From a virus, in IMG/VR virus record IMGVR_UViG_3300008012_000023, positions 28,982 to 92,981 of that record: 64,000 nt of DNA; one strand, 5' to 3'. How positions within the stretch are numbered: position 1 is the stretch's first letter; each line of letters opens with the position of its first letter. Below, in pieces: positions 38,136-45,809 of this stretch. The notes beneath the pieces are model-generated. The model made no database searches and had not been told where the DNA came from. It worked only from the letters and a program-made list of their open reading frames with translations. A program made the position numbers and the translations under genes.

Positions 38136-40334
38136 ATGGCCATAGATCGAGAAGACGCAAAAATAATAGCAGATGAGTTTGCCAAGGCACTCAGGATACC
38201 CACTTCCGGCATCTCGGCCAGGAATCTGCTCGACAGGGCTCCCGAACAGTTCAAGGAAGAACTAAAAAAACAGATCAGGTCACTCCAGGACCTAGCCAAA
38301 CAGCACGGCGCCACTGAACAGCAGTTGATAAAATTCAGGCTCCAGGCGGAGGAAGCAACCGAAGGGCTTACAAGAAATGCAAGGGCCTATAGAATTGTGT
38401 CCCGAGTGCTGGACACAACAGAGAAAGCGATCAGAGGTTTTGCGGATTCTGGCAGGAAAGGTGCCGACACCTTCAGCACTTTTACCAAAGCATTCGAGGG
38501 AATGCCTCTATTGGGTAACTTCAATGACCTGGCCAACAGTTTTGATTTCAACATTGGCATATTCCGAGCCCTTTCCAGCCAAGGAGCCGATTTTGGACAA
38601 AGTCTAATACGGCTTAGACAGGCCGCGGCAGATGCCAGATTGCCTCTATTGGAATTCGTTGACCTCACATCTTCGAACGCAGTCACTCTTGCCGCATTGT
38701 TTGGAACAGTCAACCAAGGCATACCATCGTTGACGAGGTTTACAGAACAACTGAGAACGCAAGGCATACCACAGTTGGCCGCTCTGGGTTTGACCACAGA
38801 AAACCTAAACGAATTTTTAACAACCTATCTCGACATACAAAGAGTTCAACAGAGATTCCAACGACTTTCCGATCAAGAGATAACGGCAAACACTATATCA
38901 TATGCCAAGGAACTGGACAGACTGACAAGATTGACCGGTATTCAGAGAGAACGGTTAGACGAAGAAATAAAAAGACAGAACGCAGATGCCATATTTCAAA
39001 CATATCTACAAGGTCTGGATGAAAAACAGGCCATGGCCAGCCAACAATTAGTGGCAACAGTGAGCCAACTTAATCCGGCACTGGGCACCAGCCTGAAAAA
39101 CTTCCTGGCAACAGGTGTACAGTTTGACGAGTTGTCGCAACAGGCATCGGCATTGGTGCCAGGATTCAGTGATGCGGTGTTGGCATTCCGATCGGGACAG
39201 ATAGGAATCGACCAGGTGCTGACAACCCTGAGAGATGGGGCTAGAAATTTCAGATCACAATTCAATGAACCTGCGGTATTGTTGGGCGGAGGACTAGAAA
39301 ATTTAGCCAATGCCTTCTTGCCATTAAGCACATTGACCTTGGACACAGCCAAGGCATCCGAAGAACAACTGCTGGCACAAGAAAGTTTGACAAAAAATTT
39401 AGCAGAATTTAATGAATCCGCGAAGAGATTGAAAGCAGGGTTCGAAACGATACAAACATCGATCCTGATAGGACTGGGTCCACTTGTCAGTGGACTGGTC
39501 GGAGGAACCAACGAGGGATTCATCATGATAGGCAACGCCCTGGCAAACTTCAGCAAGGACTTTCCGGGAGTTGTGGCCGGGGGATTCGTGGGAGCGTTGG
39601 CAGGCAAATATCTTTTTGACAAAGCGGCCCAGATACTGATCATAGCCACAGGTGTAAGGATAGGACAAACCAGCCTCACAAGTTTCATGAAAGGCATCAC
39701 CGGCACATTCATGAGAACAACAGGCACCATGCTGGGACTGTTTACGAGGATAGCAGGTCCGCTGGCATCGATTGTTACGATCTTGAGCAGTCTTTCAATG
39801 ATCTTTAACGAGGAGACAAGAGCAAGAGGTGTTGGAGGAGTAGCAGGAGGAGTGGCCGGTTACCTGGGAGGCAGGATGGCGGCCAGAGCAATTGGTGCCG
39901 CGATTGGCGGAACCGTGGGTACATTTATCGGTGGACCTATAGGCACAGCGTTAGGTACTGCCCTTGGTACTGTGATAGGTACCATAATTGGCCAGATGAT
40001 GGGAGGTTCGTTTGACAGCAGATTGACAGGTACCGACGGTGAAACAGGCAGATTGCTTGAAACCAAAGACACTCTGACAAAAGTTCACAGAGGCGAAATG
40101 GTACTGCCGGCCAAGACCGCCAAAAAAGTGGCAGATGCTATCCAGGAAGAAGCAGTTACAAGTGTTGTGGATCAGGATATGATCAAAAACAATAAGTACC
40201 TTGAAGAATTAATAACAACAAATAAAAAAGTGGAGAGATATCTATCAACAGTGGCGGCGGCAACAGTCAAAACAGCAGATAACACTGGTAAAACAATCAG
40301 TAACATCAAAGCATTGGGAGGAATAATCCAATAA
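38136..40334 (+). CDS. 29: Tail length tape-measure/hub protein gp29-like, 732 aa
   Basis: Long, mostly helical protein with an amphipathic N-terminal half (EFAKALRIPTSG, KEELKKQIRSLQDLAKQ), repeated Gln/Leu-rich helices to ~460, then hydrophobic Gly/Ala segments (GVVAGGFVGALAGKYLF, GTMLGLFTRIAGPLASIVTIL, GGVAGGVAGYLGGRMAARAIGAAIGG, GTALGTALGTVIGTIIGQMMGG). A C-terminal GEMVLPAKTAKKVADAIQEE is typical of tape-measure ends. T4 gp29 is 590 aa. It sits divergently from gp26 and just before the portal gene, unlike T4, where the hub genes are far from gene 20. In this family the extended protein sets tail length and its hydrophobic end may enter the host membrane. Confidence 0.82.
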   Translation: MAIDREDAKIIADEFAKALRIPTSGISARNLLDRAPEQFKEELKKQIRSLQDLAKQHGATEQQLIKFRLQAEEATEGLTRNARAYRIVSRVLDTTEKAIRGFADSGRKGADTFSTFTKAFEGMPLLGNFNDLANSFDFNIGIFRALSSQGADFGQSLIRLRQAAADARLPLLEFVDLTSSNAVTLAALFGTVNQGIPSLTRFTEQLRTQGIPQLAALGLTTENLNEFLTTYLDIQRVQQRFQRLSDQEITANTISYAKELDRLTRLTGIQRERLDEEIKRQNADAIFQTYLQGLDEKQAMASQQLVATVSQLNPALGTSLKNFLATGVQFDELSQQASALVPGFSDAVLAFRSGQIGIDQVLTTLRDGARNFRSQFNEPAVLLGGGLENLANAFLPLSTLTLDTAKASEEQLLAQESLTKNLAEFNESAKRLKAGFETIQTSILIGLGPLVSGLVGGTNEGFIMIGNALANFSKDFPGVVAGGFVGALAGKYLFDKAAQILIIATGVRIGQTSLTSFMKGITGTFMRTTGTMLGLFTRIAGPLASIVTILSSLSMIFNEETRARGVGGVAGGVAGYLGGRMAARAIGAAIGGTVGTFIGGPIGTALGTALGTVIGTIIGQMMGGSFDSRLTGTDGETGRLLETKDTLTKVHRGEMVLPAKTAKKVADAIQEEAVTSVVDQDMIKNNKYLEELITTNKKVERYLSTVAAATVKTADNTGKTISNIKALGGIIQ

Positions 40335-40339
40335 TGTTC

Positions 40340-40368
40340 TTGATCTTTGCTCGTGAAAAAGGTATAAT
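40340..40368 (+). promoter_or_regulatory. Sigma70-like promoter before gene 20
   Basis: TTGATC at 40340-40345, 17 nt, TATAAT at 40363-40368. The ATG of gp20 follows only 7 nt later, so a transcript from here would be almost leaderless. No Shine-Dalgarno is visible. The -10 reads TATAATATA, which may also serve late transcription. Confidence 0.65.
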
Positions 40369-40375
40369 ATAACGT

Positions 40376-42112
40376 ATGGCTTGGAAAAAATATTTTAAAG
40401 ATGCTAATATGTCGCCCATAGCAGGTGACAGAAATCCCCAGTTCGCTAAAAGAAACTACAGTTCCTATCTACCGGACGTGTACACAGGACACCCTAACAG
40501 AATACAGAGGTATTTCCAGTACGACCAAATGGACACTGACTCAGAAGTAAATGCCGCTCTTGATATTTTGGCAGAATTCTGCACACAAACCAATCAAGAA
40601 AACGAAACACCATTTGACATCGTTTTCAAAGATGATGTTGTTGAATCGGAAGTCAAACTGTTGAAGAAAGCGTTACAGCAATGGACAAAAACAAATCACT
40701 TTCAGAAAAGAGCATTTAGAATTTTTAGAAATGTTTTGAAATACGGAGACTGTTTCTTTGTCAGAGATCCGGAAACAAACAAGTGGTTGTACATCGATGC
40801 CGCCAAGGTAGACAGAATTATTGTAAATGAATCAGACGGCAAAAAACCGGAACAATATATTGTAAGAGACATAAATCCAAACCTCGAAAGATTGAGTGCC
40901 ACACAGGTTACACCAAACCAGGTGTATGGTGGTACAGGCACAACATCCGGTCCTTATCACGCAAACTATTCGTCGGCTGGATACGGATACAACATCAATT
41001 CGGGTGCCGGCGCCGCCGGCGGACAAGGTGGAAGATTCTATCGTACCATGAATCAGTATGCGATCAACGCCGAACACGTGGTTCACATGAGTATGTCAGA
41101 TGGTCTAGACAACTTGTTTCCGTTTGGACAATCCATACTAGAACAGATTTTCAAAGTTTACAAACAAAAAGAATTATTGGAAGATGCCATAATCATCTAC
41201 AGGGTACAGAGAGCGCCAGAAAGAAGAGTGTTTTATATTGATGTGGGTAATATGCCAACACACTTGGCAATGCAATTCGTCGAGAGAGTGAAAAACGAAA
41301 TCAACCAAAGAAGAATTCCTTCAACATCGGGTGGTGTAAACTACGTGGACGCCACATATAACCCAATGAGTATCAACGAGGATTACTTCTTTCCACAAAC
41401 AGCAGAAGGTAGAGGATCTAAAGTTGACACACTGCCAGGCGGTACTAATCTAGGTGAGATTGATGACTTAAAATTTTTTACAAACAAACTTTTCAGAGGT
41501 TTAAGGATTCCGAGTTCTTACCTGCCCACTGGACCAGACGATTCGCAACAATCATTCAATGATGGAAGAGTAGGAACAGCATACATCCAAGAATTGAGAT
41601 TTAACAAATATTGCCAAAGATTACAGTCAATGGTAGCACCCATATTTGACGAAGAGTTTAAATTATGGATCAAAGCAAAAGGTTACACATTGGATAACTC
41701 TATGTTTGAAATCAAAATGAATCCGCCACAAAACTTCGCACAATACAGGCAGACAGAAATGGACCAGGCCAGAGTCCAGACATTCACTCAAGTGGCAGAA
41801 CTGCCATATATGAGTAAAAGATTTGCTCTAAAACGTTTCTTGGGATTATCTGAAGAGGAAATGGCAAGAAATGCGGAACTATGGGCACAAGAAAACAATG
41901 TGGCACAGAAACAACAGACAAAATCAACACAGATGAGATCGGCAGGAGTGAGTCAGTCGAACATTTCATCCGATCTAGATCAATTTGAAGAGCCTACAGC
42001 AGACGCCGAGGCACCCGAACCAGGTGGACCGGGAGCAACCCCCGGAGCGGCAGGACCGACCGGTAACACAGGCACACCAGGAACAACCCCCGGTGGCGGA
42101 GGCACAACGTAA
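40376..42112 (+). CDS. 20: Portal vertex protein gp20, 578 aa
   Basis: Conserved T4 portal text: NRIQRYFQYDQMDTDSEVNAALDILAEFCTQ near the N-terminus, FRIFRNVLKYGDCFFVRDPETNKWLYID, DGLDNLFPFGQSILEQIFKVYKQKELLEDAIIIYRVQRAPERRVFYIDVGNMP, and RGLRIPSSYLPTGPDD. T4 gp20 is 524 aa. Two odd parts: a Gly/Tyr-rich insertion at ~180-225 and a Gly/Pro/Thr collagen-like tail in the last ~45 residues. The portal forms the dodecameric DNA gate and starts head assembly. First gene of the head cassette. Confidence 0.95.
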   Translation: MAWKKYFKDANMSPIAGDRNPQFAKRNYSSYLPDVYTGHPNRIQRYFQYDQMDTDSEVNAALDILAEFCTQTNQENETPFDIVFKDDVVESEVKLLKKALQQWTKTNHFQKRAFRIFRNVLKYGDCFFVRDPETNKWLYIDAAKVDRIIVNESDGKKPEQYIVRDINPNLERLSATQVTPNQVYGGTGTTSGPYHANYSSAGYGYNINSGAGAAGGQGGRFYRTMNQYAINAEHVVHMSMSDGLDNLFPFGQSILEQIFKVYKQKELLEDAIIIYRVQRAPERRVFYIDVGNMPTHLAMQFVERVKNEINQRRIPSTSGGVNYVDATYNPMSINEDYFFPQTAEGRGSKVDTLPGGTNLGEIDDLKFFTNKLFRGLRIPSSYLPTGPDDSQQSFNDGRVGTAYIQELRFNKYCQRLQSMVAPIFDEEFKLWIKAKGYTLDNSMFEIKMNPPQNFAQYRQTEMDQARVQTFTQVAELPYMSKRFALKRFLGLSEEEMARNAELWAQENNVAQKQQTKSTQMRSAGVSQSNISSDLDQFEEPTADAEAPEPGGPGATPGAAGPTGNTGTPGTTPGGGGTT

Positions 42113-42118
42113 TAAATA
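42111..42118 (+). promoter_or_regulatory. Late promoter AATAAATA with exactly leaderless spacing
   Basis: AATAAATA overlapping the gp20 stop codon, followed by 5 nt and the ATG at 42124. By T4 late-promoter geometry the first transcribed base would be the A of the ATG. No ribosome-binding sequence precedes the ATG. Confidence 0.6.
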
Positions 42119-42123
42119 TTGTT

Positions 42124-42366
42124 ATGAAACTAAATGAAATGTTTGGATATGGTGAATCGGGTTTTGAACAACAGAAAAATTACGACGCTGACCAAGATAT
42201 TTCCATACTAGACTCAGAAGACACTAGAAAAACAAGGCTAACACTCAAAGACATCAACAAAATGAGATTGGCCTCGGAGCATCACGACCAAGAACAAAAG
42301 GCAGAATCCGAATTTGTTCAAAAGATGTATGCTCAACCACAGGCAGAAGATAATATATCTCTGTAA
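42124..42366 (+). CDS. Small prohead-core-position protein (gp67-like by place and size), 80 aa
   Basis: 80 aa, as T4 gp67 (Pip, 80 aa), and directly after gene 20 as in T4. Sequence: MKLNEMFGYGESGFEQQKNYD, DISILDSEDTRKTRLTLKDINKMRLASEHHDQEQKAESEFVQKMY. The LTLKDINKMR segment recurs in the short gene after gp20 of marine T4-like phages (memory). Acidic and helical. gp67 is an internal core peptide precursor cut by gp21. I cannot show sequence homology to T4 gp67. Stop and next start overlap (TAATG). Confidence 0.65.
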   Translation: MKLNEMFGYGESGFEQQKNYDADQDISILDSEDTRKTRLTLKDINKMRLASEHHDQEQKAESEFVQKMYAQPQAEDNISL

Positions 42367-42989
42367 TGACCACAGCATTTGTACTAGGAAACGGCGAATC
42401 CCGTAAAGGCATACTCATAAACGACCTTAAGCAACACGGCAAGGTGTTCGCCTGTAACGGTGTCTACAGAACAGAGACGCCTGATTTCCTTATAGCAGTT
42501 GACCCAAAAATGATATTTGAAATTTTTGAATCAGATTATGCTGTCAAAAACCCAGTTTGGTCCAATTACAATCATCAATATGACAAAAATCCTAAAATAC
42601 TGGACCACTGCAACTGGTTTCAGCCGTCTTTGGGATGGTCCAGCGGCCCCACAGCACTTAGGTTTGCGGCGGAACAAGGGTTTGACAATATATATGTGTT
42701 AGGTTTCGACTATCAAGGACACATTAATAATAGTAAAAACAAAAATTATATGTTCAACAATGTGTTCAAAGACACACGAAATTACAAAAAATCCGTAGAC
42801 ACAGCGACTTTTTACGGCAACTGGATGAACCAAACCAAACGGGTGCTACAGGATTTTCCTAAAATAAATTTCCATAGAGTTGTTCCTAACAATGGCTTCA
42901 AACCCCATGATTTGGAATTCAATCAGAACTTTAAGCACGTACATATCGAAGAATTTCTCAAGATATATAACTTACAGATAAAAATCTAG
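42366..42989 (+). CDS. Glycosyltransferase/sialyltransferase-like Rossmann protein, 207 aa
   Basis: Starts MTTAFVLGNGESRKGI, a nucleotide-binding-type loop, then KVFACNGVYRTETPDFLIAVDPKM, WSSGPTALRFAAEQGFDNIYVLGFDYQGH, close in layout to the DUF115 and alpha-2,3-sialyltransferase (GT42-like) proteins, where a GNG loop and a late G-F-D segment bind a sugar nucleotide. The smaller protein at 57003 has the same plan. Inserted between core genes 67-like and 68-like, coupled to the first by a TAATG overlap. It may modify virion or host surface glycans. The assignment is by pattern only. Confidence 0.6.
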   Translation: MTTAFVLGNGESRKGILINDLKQHGKVFACNGVYRTETPDFLIAVDPKMIFEIFESDYAVKNPVWSNYNHQYDKNPKILDHCNWFQPSLGWSSGPTALRFAAEQGFDNIYVLGFDYQGHINNSKNKNYMFNNVFKDTRNYKKSVDTATFYGNWMNQTKRVLQDFPKINFHRVVPNNGFKPHDLEFNQNFKHVHIEEFLKIYNLQIKI

Positions 42990-43039
42990 AAAAAATAACC
43001 TTTTTTGGCCGCTTTTTGCCACCATTTTCGCAAGGTCAT

Positions 43040-43047
43040 AGTAAATA
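43040..43047 (+). promoter_or_regulatory. Late-promoter-like AGTAAATA
   Basis: AGTAAATA (two mismatches to TATAAATA) 39 nt before the acidic core gene, which also has an AAAGGAGC ribosome site. The gap 42990-43086 holds nothing else that I can recognise. Confidence 0.4.
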
Positions 43048-43086
43048 CCTACACTTTAAAGTACAAATCTAAAAGGAGCACGTGCA

Positions 43087-44046
43087 ATGTCAAATAAATT
43101 TGAACAATTATTAGAATTGCTAATCAATGAAGAAAACGAAAAAGCGGAATCTTTATTCCACGAAATCGTTGTAGAGAAGTCAAGAGACATCTACGAAGGG
43201 TTAGCAGAAACAGACGAGACTAAAGCAGAAGAAAAAGTAGAAGAAACTACAGAAGAAAAAGTAGAAGAAACTACAAAAGATGAGAAAGTTGAAGAAACTT
43301 CAGAAGAAAAAGTAGAAGAAACTTCAGAAGAGATCAAAGAAGAACAAGTCGGTGAAGAAGTTGAAATCGAAGACGAAGCAACTGAATCTGAAACTACAGA
43401 AGAAGAGTCAATCGAAGAAGTTGGTGGCGACGCTACTGATGAATTAGTGAAAGACATTTCGGCTGAAGAAGAAGGTGAAGCAGAACAGGCCGCTGACGAC
43501 ATGGGTGACGAAATGGATGCCGATGCTGAAGCAGGCGATGATGCTGAAGACACTGAAGAAAGAGTTTCTGACTTAGAAGACGCTTTAGACGAACTAAAAG
43601 CAGAATTCGAAAAAATGATGGCTGGCGACAATGACAAACCAGAAATGGAACCAGAAATGGAACCAGAAATGGACAAAGAAGAATCATTGGAACCGGTTGC
43701 TGACCAAACACAGCCAATGGAAGCGAAACACGACGACAAGAAAAAAGAAAAAATGGATGAATACAAAATCCAAAAGTCGGCGGATAACGCAGACCATTCA
43801 GACAAAGGCGCAAAATCACCAGTTAACTCATCTGTTAAATCAGCAGGTGGTACTACTGCCAACATAGCAAAAGGCGGAGCAGAAGACAAAGGAAGACCGG
43901 CTCCAACTGCTCAAAAAATGGCAGGTGACTTTGAAAACACAGGCGGAAAAGACAAATCTACTTCTTTCAAGAAGCAAGAGAAGGCTAACACTGCCGATGG
44001 TTCAGACAAATCAGCAAAATCTCCAATTAACGCAAAAGCGAACTAA
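43087..44046 (+). CDS. Acidic prohead core protein (gp68 position), 319 aa
   Basis: The N-terminal ~40 residues (KFEQLLELLINEENEKAESLFHEIVVEKSRDIYEGL) are like the helical start of T4-family core protein gp68, and the gene lies just before gp21. The rest is low complexity: tandem EEKVEETT/S units (~48-80), an acidic stretch to ~180, three P-E-M-E-P units, and a basic/Ser-rich C-terminal part with two related blocks (SADNADHSDKGAKSPVN and TADGSDKSAKSPINAKAN). T4 gp68 is 141 aa. Expansion by repeats is evident. Likely an internal scaffold that is degraded or packaged on maturation. Confidence 0.75.
   Translation: MSNKFEQLLELLINEENEKAESLFHEIVVEKSRDIYEGLAETDETKAEEKVEETTEEKVEETTKDEKVEETSEEKVEETSEEIKEEQVGEEVEIEDEATESETTEEESIEEVGGDATDELVKDISAEEEGEAEQAADDMGDEMDADAEAGDDAEDTEERVSDLEDALDELKAEFEKMMAGDNDKPEMEPEMEPEMDKEESLEPVADQTQPMEAKHDDKKKEKMDEYKIQKSADNADHSDKGAKSPVNSSVKSAGGTTANIAKGGAEDKGRPAPTAQKMAGDFENTGGKDKSTSFKKQEKANTADGSDKSAKSPINAKAN
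43228..43335 (+). repeat. Tandem DNA repeat coding EEKVEETT/S
   Basis: Four units of about 24-27 nt built on GAAGAAAAAGTAGAAGAAAC. Near-identical at the DNA level for neighbouring units, so recent expansion by slippage or recombination is likely. Confidence 0.85.
43639..43672 (+). repeat. Short 12-nt tandem repeat coding PEME
   Basis: CCAGAAATGGAA repeated nearly three times in a row, in frame, coding PEME units. Confidence 0.85.
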
Positions 44047-44070
44047 TTGAGATTTTAGGAGAAGGTCGGG

Positions 44071-44700
44071 ATGTCATTATATCTTAGAGAACACTTAACC
44101 TTTGATCAGGCTAGAGTACAGGTTTTGCACGAGGGAAAAGACGGCAAGGATTTGTACATGAAGGGGATCTGTATTCAAGGCGGCATCAAAAATGCCAATC
44201 AAAGAGTTTATCCTGTTAATGAAATTCAAAAAGCAGTGAAAACACTCAATGATCAGATCAGTTCTGGTTACAGCGTACTAGGTGAAGTGGATCATCCAGA
44301 CGATTTAAAAATTAATTTGGACCGTGTGTCTCATATGATTACTGAGATGTGGATGGACGGTCCAAATGGATACGGCAAGATGAAAATCCTGCCAACACCG
44401 ATGGGTCAACTTGTCAAGACTATGTTGGAATCAGGTGTGAAACTGGGCGTATCGTCAAGAGGAAGTGGCAACATTTCCGAATACGGTGGCGGCGAAGTTT
44501 CAGACTTTGAAATCATCACAGTCGATGTTGTGGCCCAACCTTCGGCACCAGGTGCTTACCCTACGCCAATTTACGAACACCTAATGAATACAAGAGGTGG
44601 AATCGTGGCCAAGGGTCTGGCGGCAGAAGTTGCAAATGACAAAAAAGCACAAAAATACCTCAAAGAGGCACTAACCAACATAATAAAGGACTTGAAATAA
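44071..44700 (+). CDS. 21: Prohead maturation protease gp21, 209 aa
   Basis: T4 gp21 is 212 aa. The S78-type catalytic blocks are visible: GEVDHP with His75, GVSSRGSG with Ser128/129, and downstream VSDFEIITVDVVAQPSAPGAY. It cuts core and capsid proteins after (L/I)-x-E during head maturation and then itself. The gene starts after an AGGAGAAGG ribosome site. The gp22 ATG follows the stop with one base between. Confidence 0.94.
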   Translation: MSLYLREHLTFDQARVQVLHEGKDGKDLYMKGICIQGGIKNANQRVYPVNEIQKAVKTLNDQISSGYSVLGEVDHPDDLKINLDRVSHMITEMWMDGPNGYGKMKILPTPMGQLVKTMLESGVKLGVSSRGSGNISEYGGGEVSDFEIITVDVVAQPSAPGAYPTPIYEHLMNTRGGIVAKGLAAEVANDKKAQKYLKEALTNIIKDLK

Positions 44701-44701
44701 A

Positions 44702-45790
44702 ATGTTCGATGCTATAACAAAACTAGTTGAGTCAGGCGTTATCGGAGAAGATACTAAAAAGTCAATCGAAGAAGCGTGGGATTCAAAAATAAAGGAAAAC
44801 AGAGAGCAAGTGACTGCTGAACTGAGAGAAGAGTTTGCCAAAAGATACGAGCACGACAAATCAAACATGATCGAAGCAATTGACAAGATGATGACTGATA
44901 AGTTGAGCGAAGAAATCAGCAAATTCGTTGAAGACAGAAAACAACTTGCTGTTGAAAAAACGAACTACAAGAACAAAATGGGCGACCATTCTAAAAAAAT
45001 GGAAGCATTTGTACTTGATAGATTGACAAACGAAGTTAAAGAACTACACAGCGACAGAAAAACTGTTGGTGAGAATTTTGCTAAATTGGAAGAGTTTGTT
45101 GTAAACGCTCTTGCCAAAGAAATCAAAGAATTCTCAGAAGACAAAAAAGGTGTAGTTGAGACTAAAGTTAAGTTAGTGAAAGAAGCCAAAGCACAATTGG
45201 CAAAATTAAAAGAATCTTTCATTAAGAAATCAGCCAAAGTGGTAGAGAATGCTGTTACTAAAAAGTTAGGTGAAGAAATCAGCCAACTTCAAGAAGACAT
45301 CACATCTGCTAGAGAAATCAACTTTGGTAAGAGAATTTTCGAGGCGTTCGCTTCTGAGTATCAGGCTTCTTACTTAAATGAGAAATCTGAGACTGCGAAG
45401 TTAATGAAAGTTGTGGATGAAACCACTCTTAAGTTAAAAGACGCCGAGAAATCCATCGAAGAGGCAAAAACGGTGATTGAATCTAAAGAGAGAGAAATTT
45501 CTCAACAAAAAGATTTGATGGAACGTAAGGCGACGATGGCTGAGATGCTCAAACCTTTGAGCAAAGACAAGGCAGAAGTTATGAGTCAGTTGTTAGAGTC
45601 AACTCAAACTGACAAATTAAAATCTGCTTACGACAAGTATCTTCCTGCTGTGATGGAGGACGCACCAGTAGCCAAAGCAAAGAGAATTATTTCTGAAGCG
45701 TCAGGCGACAAAACAGGTGCTCCAAGATCCCAAAGAGGAGATGCTGAAATGATAGAGTTCCGTAAATTAGCGGGTCTCTCAACAAACTAA
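44702..45790 (+). CDS. 22: Prohead scaffold protein gp22, 362 aa
   Basis: Lys/Glu-rich, almost wholly helical (for example ESGVIGEDTKKSIEEAWDSKIKENREQVTAELREEFAKRYEHDKSNMIEAIDKMM), with repeated FVxxxLxxE.KE segments at ~95-145 suggesting internal duplication. T4 gp22 is 269 aa. It forms the core around which gp23 assembles and is then cleaved by gp21. The C-terminus ends EFRKLAGLSTN. Tight spacing: 1 nt after gp21 and 19 nt before gp23. Confidence 0.92.
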   Translation: MFDAITKLVESGVIGEDTKKSIEEAWDSKIKENREQVTAELREEFAKRYEHDKSNMIEAIDKMMTDKLSEEISKFVEDRKQLAVEKTNYKNKMGDHSKKMEAFVLDRLTNEVKELHSDRKTVGENFAKLEEFVVNALAKEIKEFSEDKKGVVETKVKLVKEAKAQLAKLKESFIKKSAKVVENAVTKKLGEEISQLQEDITSAREINFGKRIFEAFASEYQASYLNEKSETAKLMKVVDETTLKLKDAEKSIEEAKTVIESKEREISQQKDLMERKATMAEMLKPLSKDKAEVMSQLLESTQTDKLKSAYDKYLPAVMEDAPVAKAKRIISEASGDKTGAPRSQRGDAEMIEFRKLAGLSTN

Positions 45791-45809
45791 ACTAAAGGGG
45801 AAACGAATA

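Noticed and set aside
38996-39730. Minus-strand open frame of 244 codons
   Set aside because: Antisense shadow of the tape-measure gene, with Pro/Ser-rich nonsense composition.
43191-43889. Minus-strand open frame of 232 codons, Ser-rich
   Set aside because: Antisense of the Glu-rich repeat protein. Poly-Ser is the mirror of GAA/GAG-rich codons.
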